Positions 1 through 9,370 of a DNA stretch of 21,322 bases are shown here, piece by piece. The notes below the pieces were generated by a model. The model saw nothing but the letters and a program-made list of their open reading frames with translations, did not search any database and was not told the DNA's origin. The DNA is from Rhizophagus sp. LPA8_4_AMF (Eukaryota; Glomeromycota; Glomeromycetes; Glomerales; Glomeraceae). The stretch spans positions 1 to 21,322 of the forward strand of contig JADRCO010001212.1 in the NCBI GenBank assembly GCA_021464525.1, in the 5' to 3' direction. The first letter of the stretch is position 1. Each line of letters begins with the position of its first letter. The position numbers were made by a program, and so were the translations under genes.

Positions 1-175
1 GGAAAAATGCACAATTCCGTATCTTGCAAGATACGTGTTGTATACGGAGATACTGAAAAAATGTATCATGGGAGATACGGAATTGTGCATTTTTCCGTAT
101 CTCAAAACATATCTAGACGTATCTAGACGTATCTCTCAGTATACAAAATGTATCTTTCAGTATAAAAAACGTATC
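1..175. mobile_element. Partial inverted-repeat element rich in GTATC/GATAC motifs (MITE-like)
   Basis: Bases 1-24 and 73-96 form a perfect 24-bp inverted repeat; each arm contains ATGCACAATTCCGTATCT or its complement. Between and after the arms the motif GTATCT/AGATAC recurs many times, including two adjacent copies of ATCTAGACGT near 110-130 and CAGTATA repeats near 138-165. It resembles the end of a short non-autonomous inverted-repeat element cut by the window edge. No coding capacity is visible, and the right boundary is uncertain. Confidence 0.55.
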
Positions 176-224
176 CACTTTTTTATAGGGCTACCAGTAG
201 TGCAATAAAAAAAAAAAATTTCTT

Positions 225-400
225 TCTCATTTGTTTCTATCTTTTTTGTCTCTCTCTCTATATATTTGGTTTGCCCATATTTTTTTTAAAAAAAAAATTA
301 ATTTTTTCGATACATTATTCTACATATCTTTTTTTTGGCTTAAAATAATATACATATTAAACCACAAAGAGGAAGTTATTAACTACGTTTAGTAAATTGT
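225..400 (-). pseudogene. Relic of exon 1 and promoter of a gene C-type MYB-like gene
   Basis: This stretch aligns with the start and upstream region of gene C (about 5735-5915). The start context matches (minus strand ATGGGCAAACCA here, ATGGGTGAACCA in C). Upstream, both copies share TTCGATACA, then T-rich sequence, then a (G)TTTAAAATAT-like or GCTTAAAATAAT TATA-like block, then GTTATTAACTA. The reading frame closes after a few codons and no further exons lie to the left, so only the 5' end survives. It is the minus-strand half of the unit whose plus-strand half is gene A. Confidence 0.6.
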
Positions 401-1970
401 CTGCCAAGATTGCACCATCCTGATTATGATAATTTTATAGTAATTATAAATATCAATGATTTTATGTACAACTGATACTTTGAATAACTCTTAGATGATA
501 GGAAAAAGTGAAAGAGTATAAAAAATATTATAAAAAAAACCAGCATGAAAATATCATTCCTTGAGACCAAGGGTAAGAAACTTTATTTAAGAATGCATAA
601 TGCGATCATAGATGAAATCCAAAACTATTCACTTTAAAACATAAAATCATACATATTATAGAATAAAAATGATCTGAACATAATATACATTAATATTTTA
701 CTATATGTACTGTTTACATTTGTTTAAACTATAGTACGTTCACTGCTTAATTCCTTTAATTAAACAACAAAAAAAGAAATTATATGTCTTATATTTGTGT
801 TAGTAAATAACTAGCAGCCACCTGTTGCTTCGCACCGGGATTGTTCCAAGGTGTTTTAATCTTAATAAAAATGATGAATCGATATATCATATGAAATTTA
901 CATAAAACAATTTGAATGTGACAATATATAAATTACCATTATTACCAAAACCCTCTATATACGGCACTTAAGTCCAGGTTTATTCAAGTCTTAAATGTCC
1001 AGTGGTCAAAAAACAAAAAAAAAAAAAGAATGTAACTATATTTCTTTAATACAATTGAAAGCCATATAGTAGTACTTCTACTAGTCTGGTCCTACAAAAA
1101 AGAAGAAACCTAGCGTGCTACACAAAAAAAGAAAACATGCCAAAATGTTCCGAAAAAAAAACAAATTTTCATTAATTTTAGTTAACATTTTTTTACAAAA
1201 TAAATATATATAATGAATGGAGTGACACTATCAAATCAATTGACCTGAAATTTATAGTTAAGGTTTAATTACTAGAAATTTGTGTTGAAAACATGAGATT
1301 TTTGATAAAATTCAAAATATCTTACTAAATTTCTACAAAAATTTTCAGAATAAATGTAACACATCTTAATGCACAACTTTACTTAATAACTTCAAAGTTA
1401 GATTAATTGTCGTTTTAATATAACGAACATTTGTTGATCAGTCACATGATTTCTGAAACGCCGGATATTTTTGACCGATTGCTACTGTACTAAATAATAT
1501 TATATATTTTTGCGTGCGAGATACTACTCCTGCTTTACATAAAATAAATAAATAAATAAATAACTAAATAATTTTATATTTATTTGTTAATAATCATTTT
1601 TAATTTACATCCAATAAAAAATTATTAATTTATTATTTTTTTTCAATTATCATCTTAAATTCAAAAAATACACATAGTCACATACAGTATATGTTTTTAG
1701 CTTTATCATAAAAAAAGATTTTTATTAAATGATGAAAATATTCTTCTTTTTATTTGCCGGTTTAGAATAATGATAATCATACCGACGATATTACGATAAG
1801 TACTAACTGTCATCCTTGAAAAATTGCCAACATTATGTAATTCTAGCAGGTATTATCTAAAAGAGAGAGATCATTTATTTATTTAGCAAATATATAATTA
1901 TTTTTCAGTTTGAACCGTAAAAATAAAAAAAAAATTATTTTTCGGTATTGAAATAAGGGTATTGCTAAAG
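401..1970. other. A/T-rich spacer, no gene seen
   Basis: No plausible exon or gene. It contains a short hairpin-like motif near 826-845 (CCTGTTGC and GCACCGGG around TTC), an (AAAT)n simple repeat at about 1543-1566 and a GTCACATGAT motif near 1440. With the elements at 1978-2363 and 2611-3080 it separates the 225-400 relic from gene A, and it has no counterpart in the other two units. Confidence 0.5.
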
Positions 1971-1977
1971 ATCACCT

Positions 1978-2363
1978 GTGGTGATCGTCACCACACCACT
2001 TAATTCTGGCCGAAAATTATAATTTTGGCCAGAGTTAAAAAACACGTTCTAAATTTTTTCAAAAATTCCAATTTAAATAATAAATGTGTAAACCAAATTT
2101 ATTTAGATATTAATCGCACTAAAATTTGAAAATCTGACTAAAAAAGTTTTTCTTTTTAAAGCTAAAAATTTTATTATACTTATAAAATCAAATTTTCCAG
2201 TTATTCTCAAAATCTATCTGAACAACAGTCTTTATAACCTAAGAGAAACTTGTTCTACGCATAAATTTATATATAATGCTGATGTTTATATTATGATTAT
2301 AATAATATCTCAGTCAAAAATTTTGAAATTTCAAAAAAATATTTTTGTGGTGACGATCACCAC
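1978..2363. mobile_element. MITE-like element with perfect 18-bp terminal inverted repeats
   Basis: GTGGTGATCGTCACCACA at 1978-1995 is exactly inverted at 2346-2363, giving a 386-bp unit with no coding capacity. The terminal repeat is itself nearly palindromic (GGTGA-TCG-TCACC). Just inside the left end is another palindrome at 2005-2033 (TCTGGCCGAAAATT facing AATTTTGGCCAGA). No clear target-site duplication is visible, so the superfamily is unassigned. Confidence 0.7.
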
Positions 2364-2610
2364 TGATGAAATAAACTGAAAAAAATAAATTTGAAAAAAT
2401 AAAAAAAAAATTGATTTAAAAAAAAAAATTATTTTTGATATTGAAATATTGAAAAAAAAAGTTGAAAAAAAATAAGTTTGAAAAAAATTTCAATATTCTG
2501 CTGTAGCATTCCAAAAAGGATGGAAATGGACGAAAAGAAACTAATGTGATAATAAGAAAAAACTAAAATTTTTTCGTATTATAAAAAAAGATCCAATCCA
2601 GAACCGTACA

Positions 2611-3080
2611 TATAGATGTTAACAGCCCGGTCCAGACTGACCAGACCGTGGTCCAGTCCTAGGACAGATTTTGGACCAGATCCATAGGACCGAACCGATA
2701 GAACCGTCAGTCCTATCAAACGGTCCTATAAGAAATTTTTTTTAACATTATTATAATGTAACGTCACACAATTCTAAAAAAAGGGAATTTTTTATCTTCG
2801 CGAAAATTGTAAATTGTTGTTACACAATGTTACACTAACATCCAAAAAAGGAAATTTTCGTTGATTCCGGCAGAAATTACACGAAGTAACAAATTAAACA
2901 CGGTGTGTCAATCAATTTCCTTTTTTTGGAGATAGCAGTTCCACTAAAGTAAATTTTTTTTTATAGGACCGCAGTTCCAGACCGCAGCTTTATAGGCCCG
3001 GTTCCTCGGTCCGGTCTCGGGCCGTGGACCTTGTGAAGAGACGGACCAAGACGGACCGGACCAGACCACTAACATCCCTA
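2611..3080. mobile_element. MITE-like element with GGTCC-rich terminal inverted repeats
   Basis: The left end (GATGTTAACAGCCCGGTCC from 2615) is inverted imperfectly at the right end (GGACCGGACC, then ACTAACATC ending about 3076). Both termini are rich in GGTCC/GGACC repeats and far more G+C-rich than the surroundings. The interior holds smaller paired motifs (GTAACGTCACACA, GGAAATTTTCGTTGATT, AATCAATTTCC). It has no open reading frame of note. A TA duplication is possible but not certain. Confidence 0.65.
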
Positions 3081-3386
3081 TTATTTATTCCATACATATG
3101 ACTCCAACAATCAATCAAATTATTGAATTCATGGATCAACAATTCAAATTATTTTATACAGAGTAATCTAAACAACACCTCAATTGTAACGAATTGTGCC
3201 AATTTTTTTAAGCTCTGATACTATTGGAAATTTCATTGTAACACATTAAATTGATAATGAACCGAAGCACACACAAGTAAGCAAAATTACGTCATAACCG
3301 CAGCCGCAGTTCAAACCTTAAAGTTCAACAGAACATTGGTGTATTTACTGTAAATAAAGTTTCAGGTTATAATAACTTTATGTAAC

Positions 3387-3404
3387 GATAAATTTAAATA
3401 TAAA
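3387..3404 (+). promoter_or_regulatory. Conserved TATA-like core promoter of gene A
   Basis: GATAAATTTAAATATAAA lies about 80 bp upstream of the gene A start and is identical at 9537-9554 upstream of gene B. Both copies are followed by GAGAGTAAAAA and CCTTC. Survival of the same block in two diverged copies supports a core promoter role. Confidence 0.5.
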
Positions 3405-3481
3405 CAATAAGAACAGAGAGTAAAAAGTAAAAACCTTCCTCAATTGGTATACAATAAAATAACGACATTTTTAACTACAAT

Positions 3482-4274
3482 ATGAAAGAACACGAAAAAA
3501 TTAATGACGATAAAAGTGTTGAAGGAAGCGAAAGTACCGGAACAACGAAAATGTTAAAGAAAGTAACATTGATTGCAACCACAAATCAAAAAAAAATTAA
3601 AATTCGCAAAGTCCGTAAAACCAATAGATTACATAAAACAATGGATGAAAAGGTATGTTATAAAATAAATTTAAAATTAAATATTTCCATTTTTTTAAAA
3701 TATTAATTTTTACTTCTTAGGGTAAGAAAATTATAATAAATTATATGGAAGACTGGATAAAAAGGGGAAGAGATCTTAATAATCCTTTTAAAAAATTGGC
3801 TATAAAATTAAAAGATAGTTGTGGTCACGACTATGATTCAAAAGCTATTTGTGATTAGTAAGTTATCAAATTCATCTATTATTAGTGATTTTTTTTAAAA
3901 AAAATAGATTAGTTAACTTTTTATTTATAAATTTTAGTTATTGGAACATACTTGATCCTCGACGTAAGTTTAAAATTATTTTATTTATGTTTTTTCTTAT
4001 TAAGAAGAATAGAGTTGACTTTTTAATCTTGATTATTTTAGTTGACCATTCATCTTTTTCTCCGGAAGAGAAAAATTATATTTACGATTTGATTGTTGAA
4101 TATCTAAGAACAAATAACGGCCCTATTTCATGGAAGGTTTTACAATATAAGTTAAAAGAGAAATTTGGTAAATTTTGCTCGCGAAACAGTATCAAAAACG
4201 TTTGGAACTCTAATAAAAGGCGCAATGATCGATTGGCTAAAATTAAAGGAAATGAAGTCAATATGTACAATTGA
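3482..4274 (+). CDS. MYB-like two-repeat (R2R3-type) protein, gene A, short C-terminus
   Basis: Four exons: 3482-3652, 3721-3857, 3938-3963 and 4042-4274, joined in phase to 188 aa. Exon 1 (57 aa) is charged and ends in a basic stretch (KKIKIRKVRKTNR) that could act as a nuclear signal. Exon 2 and the 26-nt exon 3 encode a divergent first MYB repeat (about 58-111) with KAICDYYWNILDPR, which aligns position by position with the classical KQCRERWxNHLDP end of R2. Exon 4 encodes the next repeat (112-176), with FSPEEK opening and NSIKNVWNSNKRR as the recognition helix, matching MYB NAIKNHWNSxxRR. A nuclear DNA-binding role is inferred from the fold. Compared with B, the acidic/lysine tail is lost: a related Glu/Lys-rich sequence continues downstream to about 4405 in another frame. 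It runs convergently toward gene C. Confidence 0.75.
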
Positions 4275-4680
4275 GGGTACGATTGAAGATAATAATCAAA
4301 TTCTGAAATTGAAAGCAAAGATGAAATTAAAGATGAAATTAAAGAGAAAAATGAAATTAAGGGTATAACTGAAAAAATGCACCAACTCACTGGAATTTTA
4401 CACTAAACTGTTGAATTAATGAATATGAATATGGGTTTAGATTAAATAAATGTTAGTTTAGTATTAATTTATATTAGCTTATTTGTAACATTATATTAAT
4501 ATATTCTTTAGTTATATCACATTAATAACATGTAGTTATACTAGTTTTTTTAATTTTTTTGTAAATTTCATATTTTTATTATATTTTCAATGTGTAATTA
4601 TTTTTGTTTAAAAATCCGGGTTGTAATTTTAAAATTCTGTTACAGGTATGCATTAGTTTTAATATTCAAGTATGATGTAA
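4275..4680 (+). other. 3' flank of gene A, homologous to that of gene B
   Basis: The former tail-coding sequence (GATGAAATTAAAGATGAAATT repeats) is followed by GGGTTTAGATTAAATAA, which matches the last codons and stop of gene B. The A/B similarity continues through ACTAGTTTTTTTAATTTTTTT to TTCTGTTACAG at 4645. It resumes as ATATTCAAGTATGATG (4663-4678 here, about 10970-10986 for B). The duplicated unit therefore included several hundred bases of downstream sequence. Confidence 0.6.
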
Positions 4681-5156
4681 ATAATTTAAAATGACATTCT
4701 CTTTGATACTTTAAGTTCAAATGCATAATTTATGAAGTTTACAATGTAACGTCTGATTGATTGCGAATTTACTCTTTAGGCTTTCATATTATAAAGAACC
4801 TAAATTCGTTTTTTATTTCTAGAGTTCAATATTTGTAAATATATTGGATTTTATTAATACATTTTCACATAATAAAATATATAATAATTTTATAAGTATT
4901 TCTATCCTATACAATAAAACAATATGATTGTTTTTTATGTTAATTAGTGTATTATTCACTAAATTAACAAAATTATTGATTTTCGTCTTGTCAGAAACTT
5001 AGCTTATTTGAACGTTATTATCGTGAGAAATAAATGATACGCGTTTTATTAGAACGTTTATTAACTTAAAGTGACAGTGATACTGTTGGAATGTTATTAT
5101 CTTGAGGGGAAGACAAAATGGCGTTGTTATCTTGAGGGTAATATGAGCATCATCTT
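4681..5156. other. A/T-rich spacer between convergent genes A and C
   Basis: No gene is visible. Near the gene C stop a short motif recurs three times: GTTATTATCGTGAG (about 5014), GTTATTATCTTGAGGG (about 5093) and GTTGTTATCTTGAGGG (about 5121). These are likely remnants of a small tandem duplication in the 3' flank of C. Confidence 0.4.
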
Positions 5157-5801
5157 TTAAAGTAGTTGGCTTCGTCGTCCTTCTTGTCTTTTTTTTAAGT
5201 ACCAAAAATTTTTCACCCTGTTTTCAGTACGCAATTTACCGAATTTTATGTTCATCAGTGCAATTAATTTTATCCAGCAAATTTTACCAGATGGATTCTG
5301 ATTTTTATATTCTTTAACCCATTCATTGATGTATGATCTTTCATCCTCATCGAGTTCATTGTGACAGACTAGAAAAACTCAAATTAAATAATCAAGTTAG
5401 GGAAAGCTTTAATAAGGTAAAATTTACTTACGACGTGGATCGAGGTGACTTATCCAACTAAATTATGAATAAAATAAAATAAATTTTACGAAAATAAAAA
5501 TCAAATTATAATTACTGTAGATTATAATAAATTAATATATACCGCTGACGAATTTGTTTTGAGGTAAATCCTTTATTCATTTTTTTACTAATCTTTATAT
5601 ATGGGTTAGATTCATGCTTATATTCATTCATAGCACTTATAATCTCACCATCAAACTACGAGAATTATTTTTAAAAAACTAAAAAACACGATGAATAGGC
5701 AAAAAATAAGAAAAAATAGTAATACGTACTAATTCTATCTTTTTTGTTTTTATCTTTTTCGTTTGTAACTTTTTTTGTTGTTTCTTTATTGGTTCACCCA
5801 T
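5157..5801 (-). CDS. MYB-like two-repeat protein, gene C (four exons, 140 aa)
   Basis: Exons on the minus strand are 5801-5730, 5655-5543, 5457-5432 and 5368-5157. They join in phase with GT...AG introns of 74, 85 and 63 nt. The start ATGGGTGAACCA opens a lysine-rich leader of 24 aa (KKQQKKLQTKKIKTKK). The first repeat (25-70) ends KQIRQRWISHLDPR, an almost canonical MYB R2 end with tryptophan in place. The second (71-136) opens ELDEDERSYI and has FGKLRTENRVKNFWYLKKR as recognition helix, matching RTDNAIKNHW in MYB R3. The protein stops soon after. Each exon is too short to stand out as an open frame, so the gene is visible only after splicing. It is divergent from pseudogene D and convergent with A. 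It is probably a nuclear DNA-binding protein; the target is unknown. Confidence 0.77.
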
Positions 5802-5863
5802 GTTTTATTTTTAAAAAATAAATTAAAATTCTTCGATACAGTATTTTATACATTTTTTTTTAG

Positions 5864-5875
5864 TTTAAAATATAA
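5864..5875 (-). promoter_or_regulatory. TATA-like element upstream of gene C
   Basis: On the minus strand TTATATTTTAAA lies about 63 bp upstream of the gene C start. A corresponding TTAAAATAAT block is kept in the decayed copy near 340-350, together with the upstream TTCGATACA motif (5832-5840 and 307-315). Confidence 0.4.
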
Positions 5876-5938
5876 GGGAGTAATGTTATTAACTATATTT
5901 AGTTATTTTTCAAAGCTCATTTCTATCACGTGATTTAT

Positions 5939-6210
5939 AACCGAAGACAATTGATTATGTGATTGTTGGACAAAAACTTTATTCACAATCAAAAAAGGAA
6001 TAAATATGATTGTTCAAAAATTTCACAATCAAAAAGAGAACGTTTTATTGTCAACAATATTATAATCAAAAATGGATAAAATGTTTTCATGTAAATTTAA
6101 TAACATAACTTTGTTTTTTTTTTATATCAAATAAAGTACTGTTCTCAAACTATAAATTAACAAACAAAAAAAGCTATTGCACAGCATGTAAATAACGTTT
6201 CAGGTTATGA
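5939..6210. promoter_or_regulatory. Shared intergenic region of the divergent MYB pair, unit II
   Basis: The block 5939-6075 aligns with 9366-9475 upstream of gene B. Common features are CCGAAGACA, GTGATTGTT and repeated ACAATCAAAAA motifs (5985 and 6025 here; about 9416 and 9456 there). Further right, GTAAATAACGTTTCAGGTTAT near 6187 matches the region upstream of gene A near 3350. It appears to be a bidirectional promoter region for gene C and the plus-strand partner. A TCACGTGA palindrome (5926-5933) lies at its left edge. Confidence 0.5.
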
Positions 6211-6263
6211 CAATGATGAACTTAGATGTAATTGTTATGAAACACCCCTGCTTATTAATTAAC

Positions 6264-6288
6264 TTTTTTTTTTTTTAAAAAAAAAAAA
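6264..6288. repeat. Symmetric T13-A12 tract
   Basis: A run of T directly followed by a run of A, self-complementary. Similar T(n)A(n) tracts occur at 280-297, 15038-15061 and 15475-15498. Confidence 0.6.
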
Positions 6289-6538
6289 GAATATCCATGA
6301 AAAATTACTGGCCAAAAAAGGTTTGACCGCAAATGTAAGCCCACGAAAGTGTTAATTGATGAATACTACCAAAAAAACACATGCCAATAATATATAGATG
6401 AAGACTAAACTAATTTATTTTTTACTCTTTCCCCGTAAAAAATTTTTGAGAACAACTCCGATAAATGATCATTTTTTTAGTTTTTATTCCGAAAATGCTC
6501 CGACATATGATCAATTTTCTAAAAAATTTTTTATAAGG

Positions 6539-7100
6539 TTTAAGAAAAGAAAATTAAAGAGATTATATTAAACATTGGGAAAAAATCATAAGAAACTTTT
6601 TATAGAATTGGCTTAATCGTTATAATGGAAAACTTATTTGTAATTAGTAAGTTAACAACTTATTTCTATTATTTTATTTCTTAAAAAGGTAAAATTAACT
6701 TTTATTTTGTAAAATTTAGTTGGCGTAACATAATTTACCATCGCTGTAAGTTTAAATTGAAATTACATTTCTGTTCTTTTTTTAATAAAAAAGTTTGAAT
6801 TAGCTTGGCTTTTCATTTCATTTATATAGTTGTCCATTCATCTTTCAGGAATAGAAGAATTATATTTGCAAATAGATCCGAGGAACACCAAAAAATAGAT
6901 AAAAATAAACTCCTATTCCATGGAAGGATTTACAACTTAAGATGAAAGCGAATTTGACAAATTTCGCTCGTGAAATGGTTTCAAACCCGGTTGGAACTCT
7001 AGTAAAGGGCGCGCGTAAGACTAAAAGAAATGAAATTAGTACAATTGAAGATTGAAGATAAAAATGAAATTGAGAGCGAGTATAACTGAAAAATGCACAA
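6539..7100 (+). pseudogene. Decayed plus-strand MYB-like gene (pseudogene D)
   Basis: The layout of genes A and B is still traceable. An exon-2-like stretch (6539-6655: GATTATAT...TTGG...GAATTGGCT) ends ATTTGTAATTAGTAAGT, the same donor context as A and B. An exon-3-like piece at 6720-6745 keeps the exact 26-nt length between TTTAG and GTAAGT and would read WRNIIYHR. An exon-4-like part starts at 6840 (TTGTCCATTCATCTTTC) and includes TTCGCTCGTGAAATGGT near the recognition helix. Several frame breaks and stops inside exons 2 and 4 rule out a product. The 3' end (GTATAACTGAAAAATGCAC) matches gene A more closely than B. No convincing exon 1 was found. Confidence 0.7.
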
Positions 7101-7770
7101 ACTTTCTTTTCTCAGTTGATGATACCAAATTACAATTATATACCTGTATACTTACTCTATCTTGTTATTATTATTTTTCAATTTTATTATTATTTTTGTA
7201 GTTTAATTTTAAAACAAATACCATTAAATTTTCTTTGTCTACAATTACGGATTTTCATTAATCATGAATCACAAATATACTTTGCTGGAAAGTAAATGAA
7301 GTAAATGACTAAGTTACTGAAATTATATATAACGTGCTGATTATTACCAACTCTTCTTTGCCACTTTATAATTTAGTTCTATTATAGAAACGAATTGTTA
7401 TACTAAAACCGAAACAAACAAACAAATAAATAAATAATAAATATAAATATCGGCAAGCAATTTAATCAGCTAATAATTGATTGAAAGAAAAAATATTTAA
7501 TTTTTGGTTAAAATTTTTTGTTTCACAATTATTATATATTTATCCCAATAGGATCATGCAGATTTTCATAGATTATTAAGCATGACATAATTATATATAA
7601 TTGATATAATAAAAAAAATATGTTGTAAATGATAATTTTATAGGAAAAATTTAAATAAAACTTATAAAGTGGATTAAAAATAACATTAAAAATGAAATTT
7701 ATAAAAAGTTAAATAAAGGTTTATATATATAATATATGATCAATCAAAAAACGTCATAACGATAACACTT
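7101..7770. other. A/T-rich spacer, no gene seen
   Basis: No exon, element or structured repeat could be supported here apart from runs of A and T and a short AAATAAATAAATAA tract near 7424. Confidence 0.5.
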
Positions 7771-7772
7771 TT

Positions 7773-7868
7773 ATTGGATGTGGAGCTATATCGGTCACAG
7801 GACCGAATGAAAATGGGCCACATAGTAGCCATTTTCACTAATCAATGAAGGGCTCCCCATCATTTGTT
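7773..7868. repeat. Imperfect palindrome around GAAAATGG / CCATTTTC
   Basis: GAATGAAAATGG and CCATTTTCACTAATC face each other around CCACATAGTAG. Outer flanks (ATTGGATGTGGAGC and GGGCTCCCCATCATT) are weakly complementary. It may be a small degenerate inverted-repeat element. Confidence 0.4.
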
Positions 7869-7999
7869 TGGCAAATATTTTTAGTATCACACCATACTAA
7901 TCGAGCGGTGACAAACATTACCCTTCCTATTATAGTAAATGATTGACAAAATCTGGCACACAAAAAATATGGGAACTAATCAAGAAATTTACTATGAAA

Positions 8000-8182
8000 C
8001 CAAATCCCGTTGTAGCACAACCCCGACATTCACAGTCCTGACAAATTATAATCCCAAAAAATTCAAAATTCTGAAACTTAATTATTCCCGACACTCTTAA
8101 GTTTCAAGATTTTGAATTTTCAGGATTATGATTCGTCAGGATTGTGAACGTCAAGTTTATGTTATAATGGGTTGGGATATTG
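8000..8182. mobile_element. Palindromic MITE-like element
   Basis: Two arms of roughly 80 bp are complementary with scattered mismatches. The left arm has GACATTCACAGTCCTGAC, AATTATAATCC and TTCAAAATTCTGAAACTTA. The right arm has AAGTTTCAAGATTTTGAA, GGATTATGATTCGTCAGG and ATTGTGAACGTCA. The centre is a short stretch near 8083-8097. The outer parts (CCCGTTGTAGCACAA and TTATGTTATAATGGG) also pair. There is no coding capacity. It would form a near-complete hairpin, typical of foldback MITEs. Confidence 0.65.
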
Positions 8183-8189
8183 AATGCTT

Positions 8190-8860
8190 CCGTCCCTATT
8201 CAAGCTCCAGACTCATAACGGTTACCTTAGTATTAAATACATCATGCGAATGCTGAAGGAAAACGGATTAAAAATAATTATCTTAAACATCATTTATTCT
8301 TTACTATTTACAGCACTCGGTACTAAAGTAAATTAGAAACTTCTTTTATTTAATATATCTAATGTTGTATATAGAAAACATGTGTATAAAAATTCAATAC
8401 TCGATAGATCTCTGGAATACGATTCATAATAACCGAATTTAATAAATAAATATGCTTTGCAACTAGTAGAAGCTCCATTGTACTTTGCATTATTTTTTTT
8501 CGAAATTATCATGGTTCATTCACAGTTTTTTGATGATGATTGATCACATGATCACGAACCTTACAAAAAAGTTTATATAATCAAAAAAAAGTAATATTTA
8601 AGAATATACTGTATGCATATATATGTTTTGAATAAATTAAAACTCAGACAAAAAAAAGTGTAACTTTCGAAAAAAGATTTTATTTTTCATTACTCAATAT
8701 TTAAGAATAATATAAAATAATACATATGCAGCTGTAAATTTAAATTGGATTTCTCCTTTTTTTGTGATAATATATGATAGATCATATGAAAAAAAATGAT
8801 ATATTTCGTAACTCTTTGGATATTATTTATTTTAAAGTATTCATATATATGTTCACTTAT
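8190..8860. other. A/T-rich spacer, no gene seen
   Basis: No gene is supported. A small inverted motif TGATCACATGATCA lies near 8542. The rest is low-complexity A/T sequence. Confidence 0.5.
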
Positions 8861-8864
8861 TTTT

Positions 8865-8985
8865 ATGAGGTTAAGAAATATCAAGAAAAAATGCTGATAA
8901 TGTTGCAAAAGTTTTTATAATCCGAAATGAAGAAATATTGGACATTACGCTCATGAAATGGTCTCAAAATCATTTATAATATTAG
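8865..8985 (+). pseudogene. Fragment of exon 4 of a plus-strand MYB-like gene
   Basis: The stretch can be followed along exon 4 of genes A and B: GAGGTTAAGAAATATC, then GAAGAAATATTGGACATTACGC, then TCATGAAATGGTCTCAAAA, corresponding to the end of repeat 2 (FG-LRSRNSLKN). The reading frame is not kept. No upstream exons are recognisable, so this is the remains of a fourth plus-strand copy. It faces the minus-type relic at 9185-9370, the same tail-to-tail arrangement as A and C. Confidence 0.5.
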
Positions 8986-9184
8986 AAAAAAAACATCTTG
9001 AATGGAGATTTAATTTTAGTTATGAAATTGATGATGTACTAATTAAAAGTAAACTTTCAATATGAAGAAATCGAACGTGAGCTGGTGAGCTGGTAAGCAT
9101 TCAATTTCATACGAAATTAGATAGTGCATAAAAGTTTCATTTCATTACTATTTTATATAATTGGATTTGGTCCATAATTTACAT

Positions 9185-9370
9185 AATTTTCAAAGCTAAA
9201 AAAAAATTTAAATCAAATTATAATCAAATTATAATAGAAAACTTTAACAAGGTAAGACTTTGATTGAGACGATATATCCAACTAAATTATGAACAAAATT
9301 AAAATAAATTTTATTGCCCAAAAAATAAATAAATTATAAAATATAATGAATTAATAACTATGTTTTACCG
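9185..9370 (-). pseudogene. Relic of gene C: introns 2 and 3 and exon 3
   Basis: This segment aligns with 5380-5545 of gene C. The plus strand shows ACTTTAACAAGGTAA (C: GCTTTAATAAGGTAA), then a worn exon 3 near 9261-9281 (GACGATATATCCAA against GACTTATCCAA). CTAAATTATGAACAAAAT and AATTAATAAC...ACCG follow, as in intron 2 of C. Directly afterwards the similarity jumps to the intergenic block of unit II (CCGAAGACA at 9375). Exons 1 and 2 and the proximal promoter of the minus-type gene were therefore deleted here. Confidence 0.6.

Noticed and set aside
4165-4368. Open plus-strand frame with lysine-rich end as a separate gene
   Set aside because: It overlaps the recognition-helix exon of gene A out of frame; the lysine-rich part is a shifted reading of the former tail.
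4082-4390. Open frame on the minus strand opposite gene A exon 4
   Set aside because: It is the antisense of the conserved MYB repeat; the motifs are on the plus strand.
4999-5205. Minus-strand open frame over the end of gene C
   Set aside because: It reads exon 4 of gene C in another frame; the MYB motifs lie in the spliced frame.
8690-8908. Minus-strand open frame of 72 codons
   Set aside because: Very A/T-rich, with no motif or splice context; it partly overlaps the plus-strand MYB fragment.
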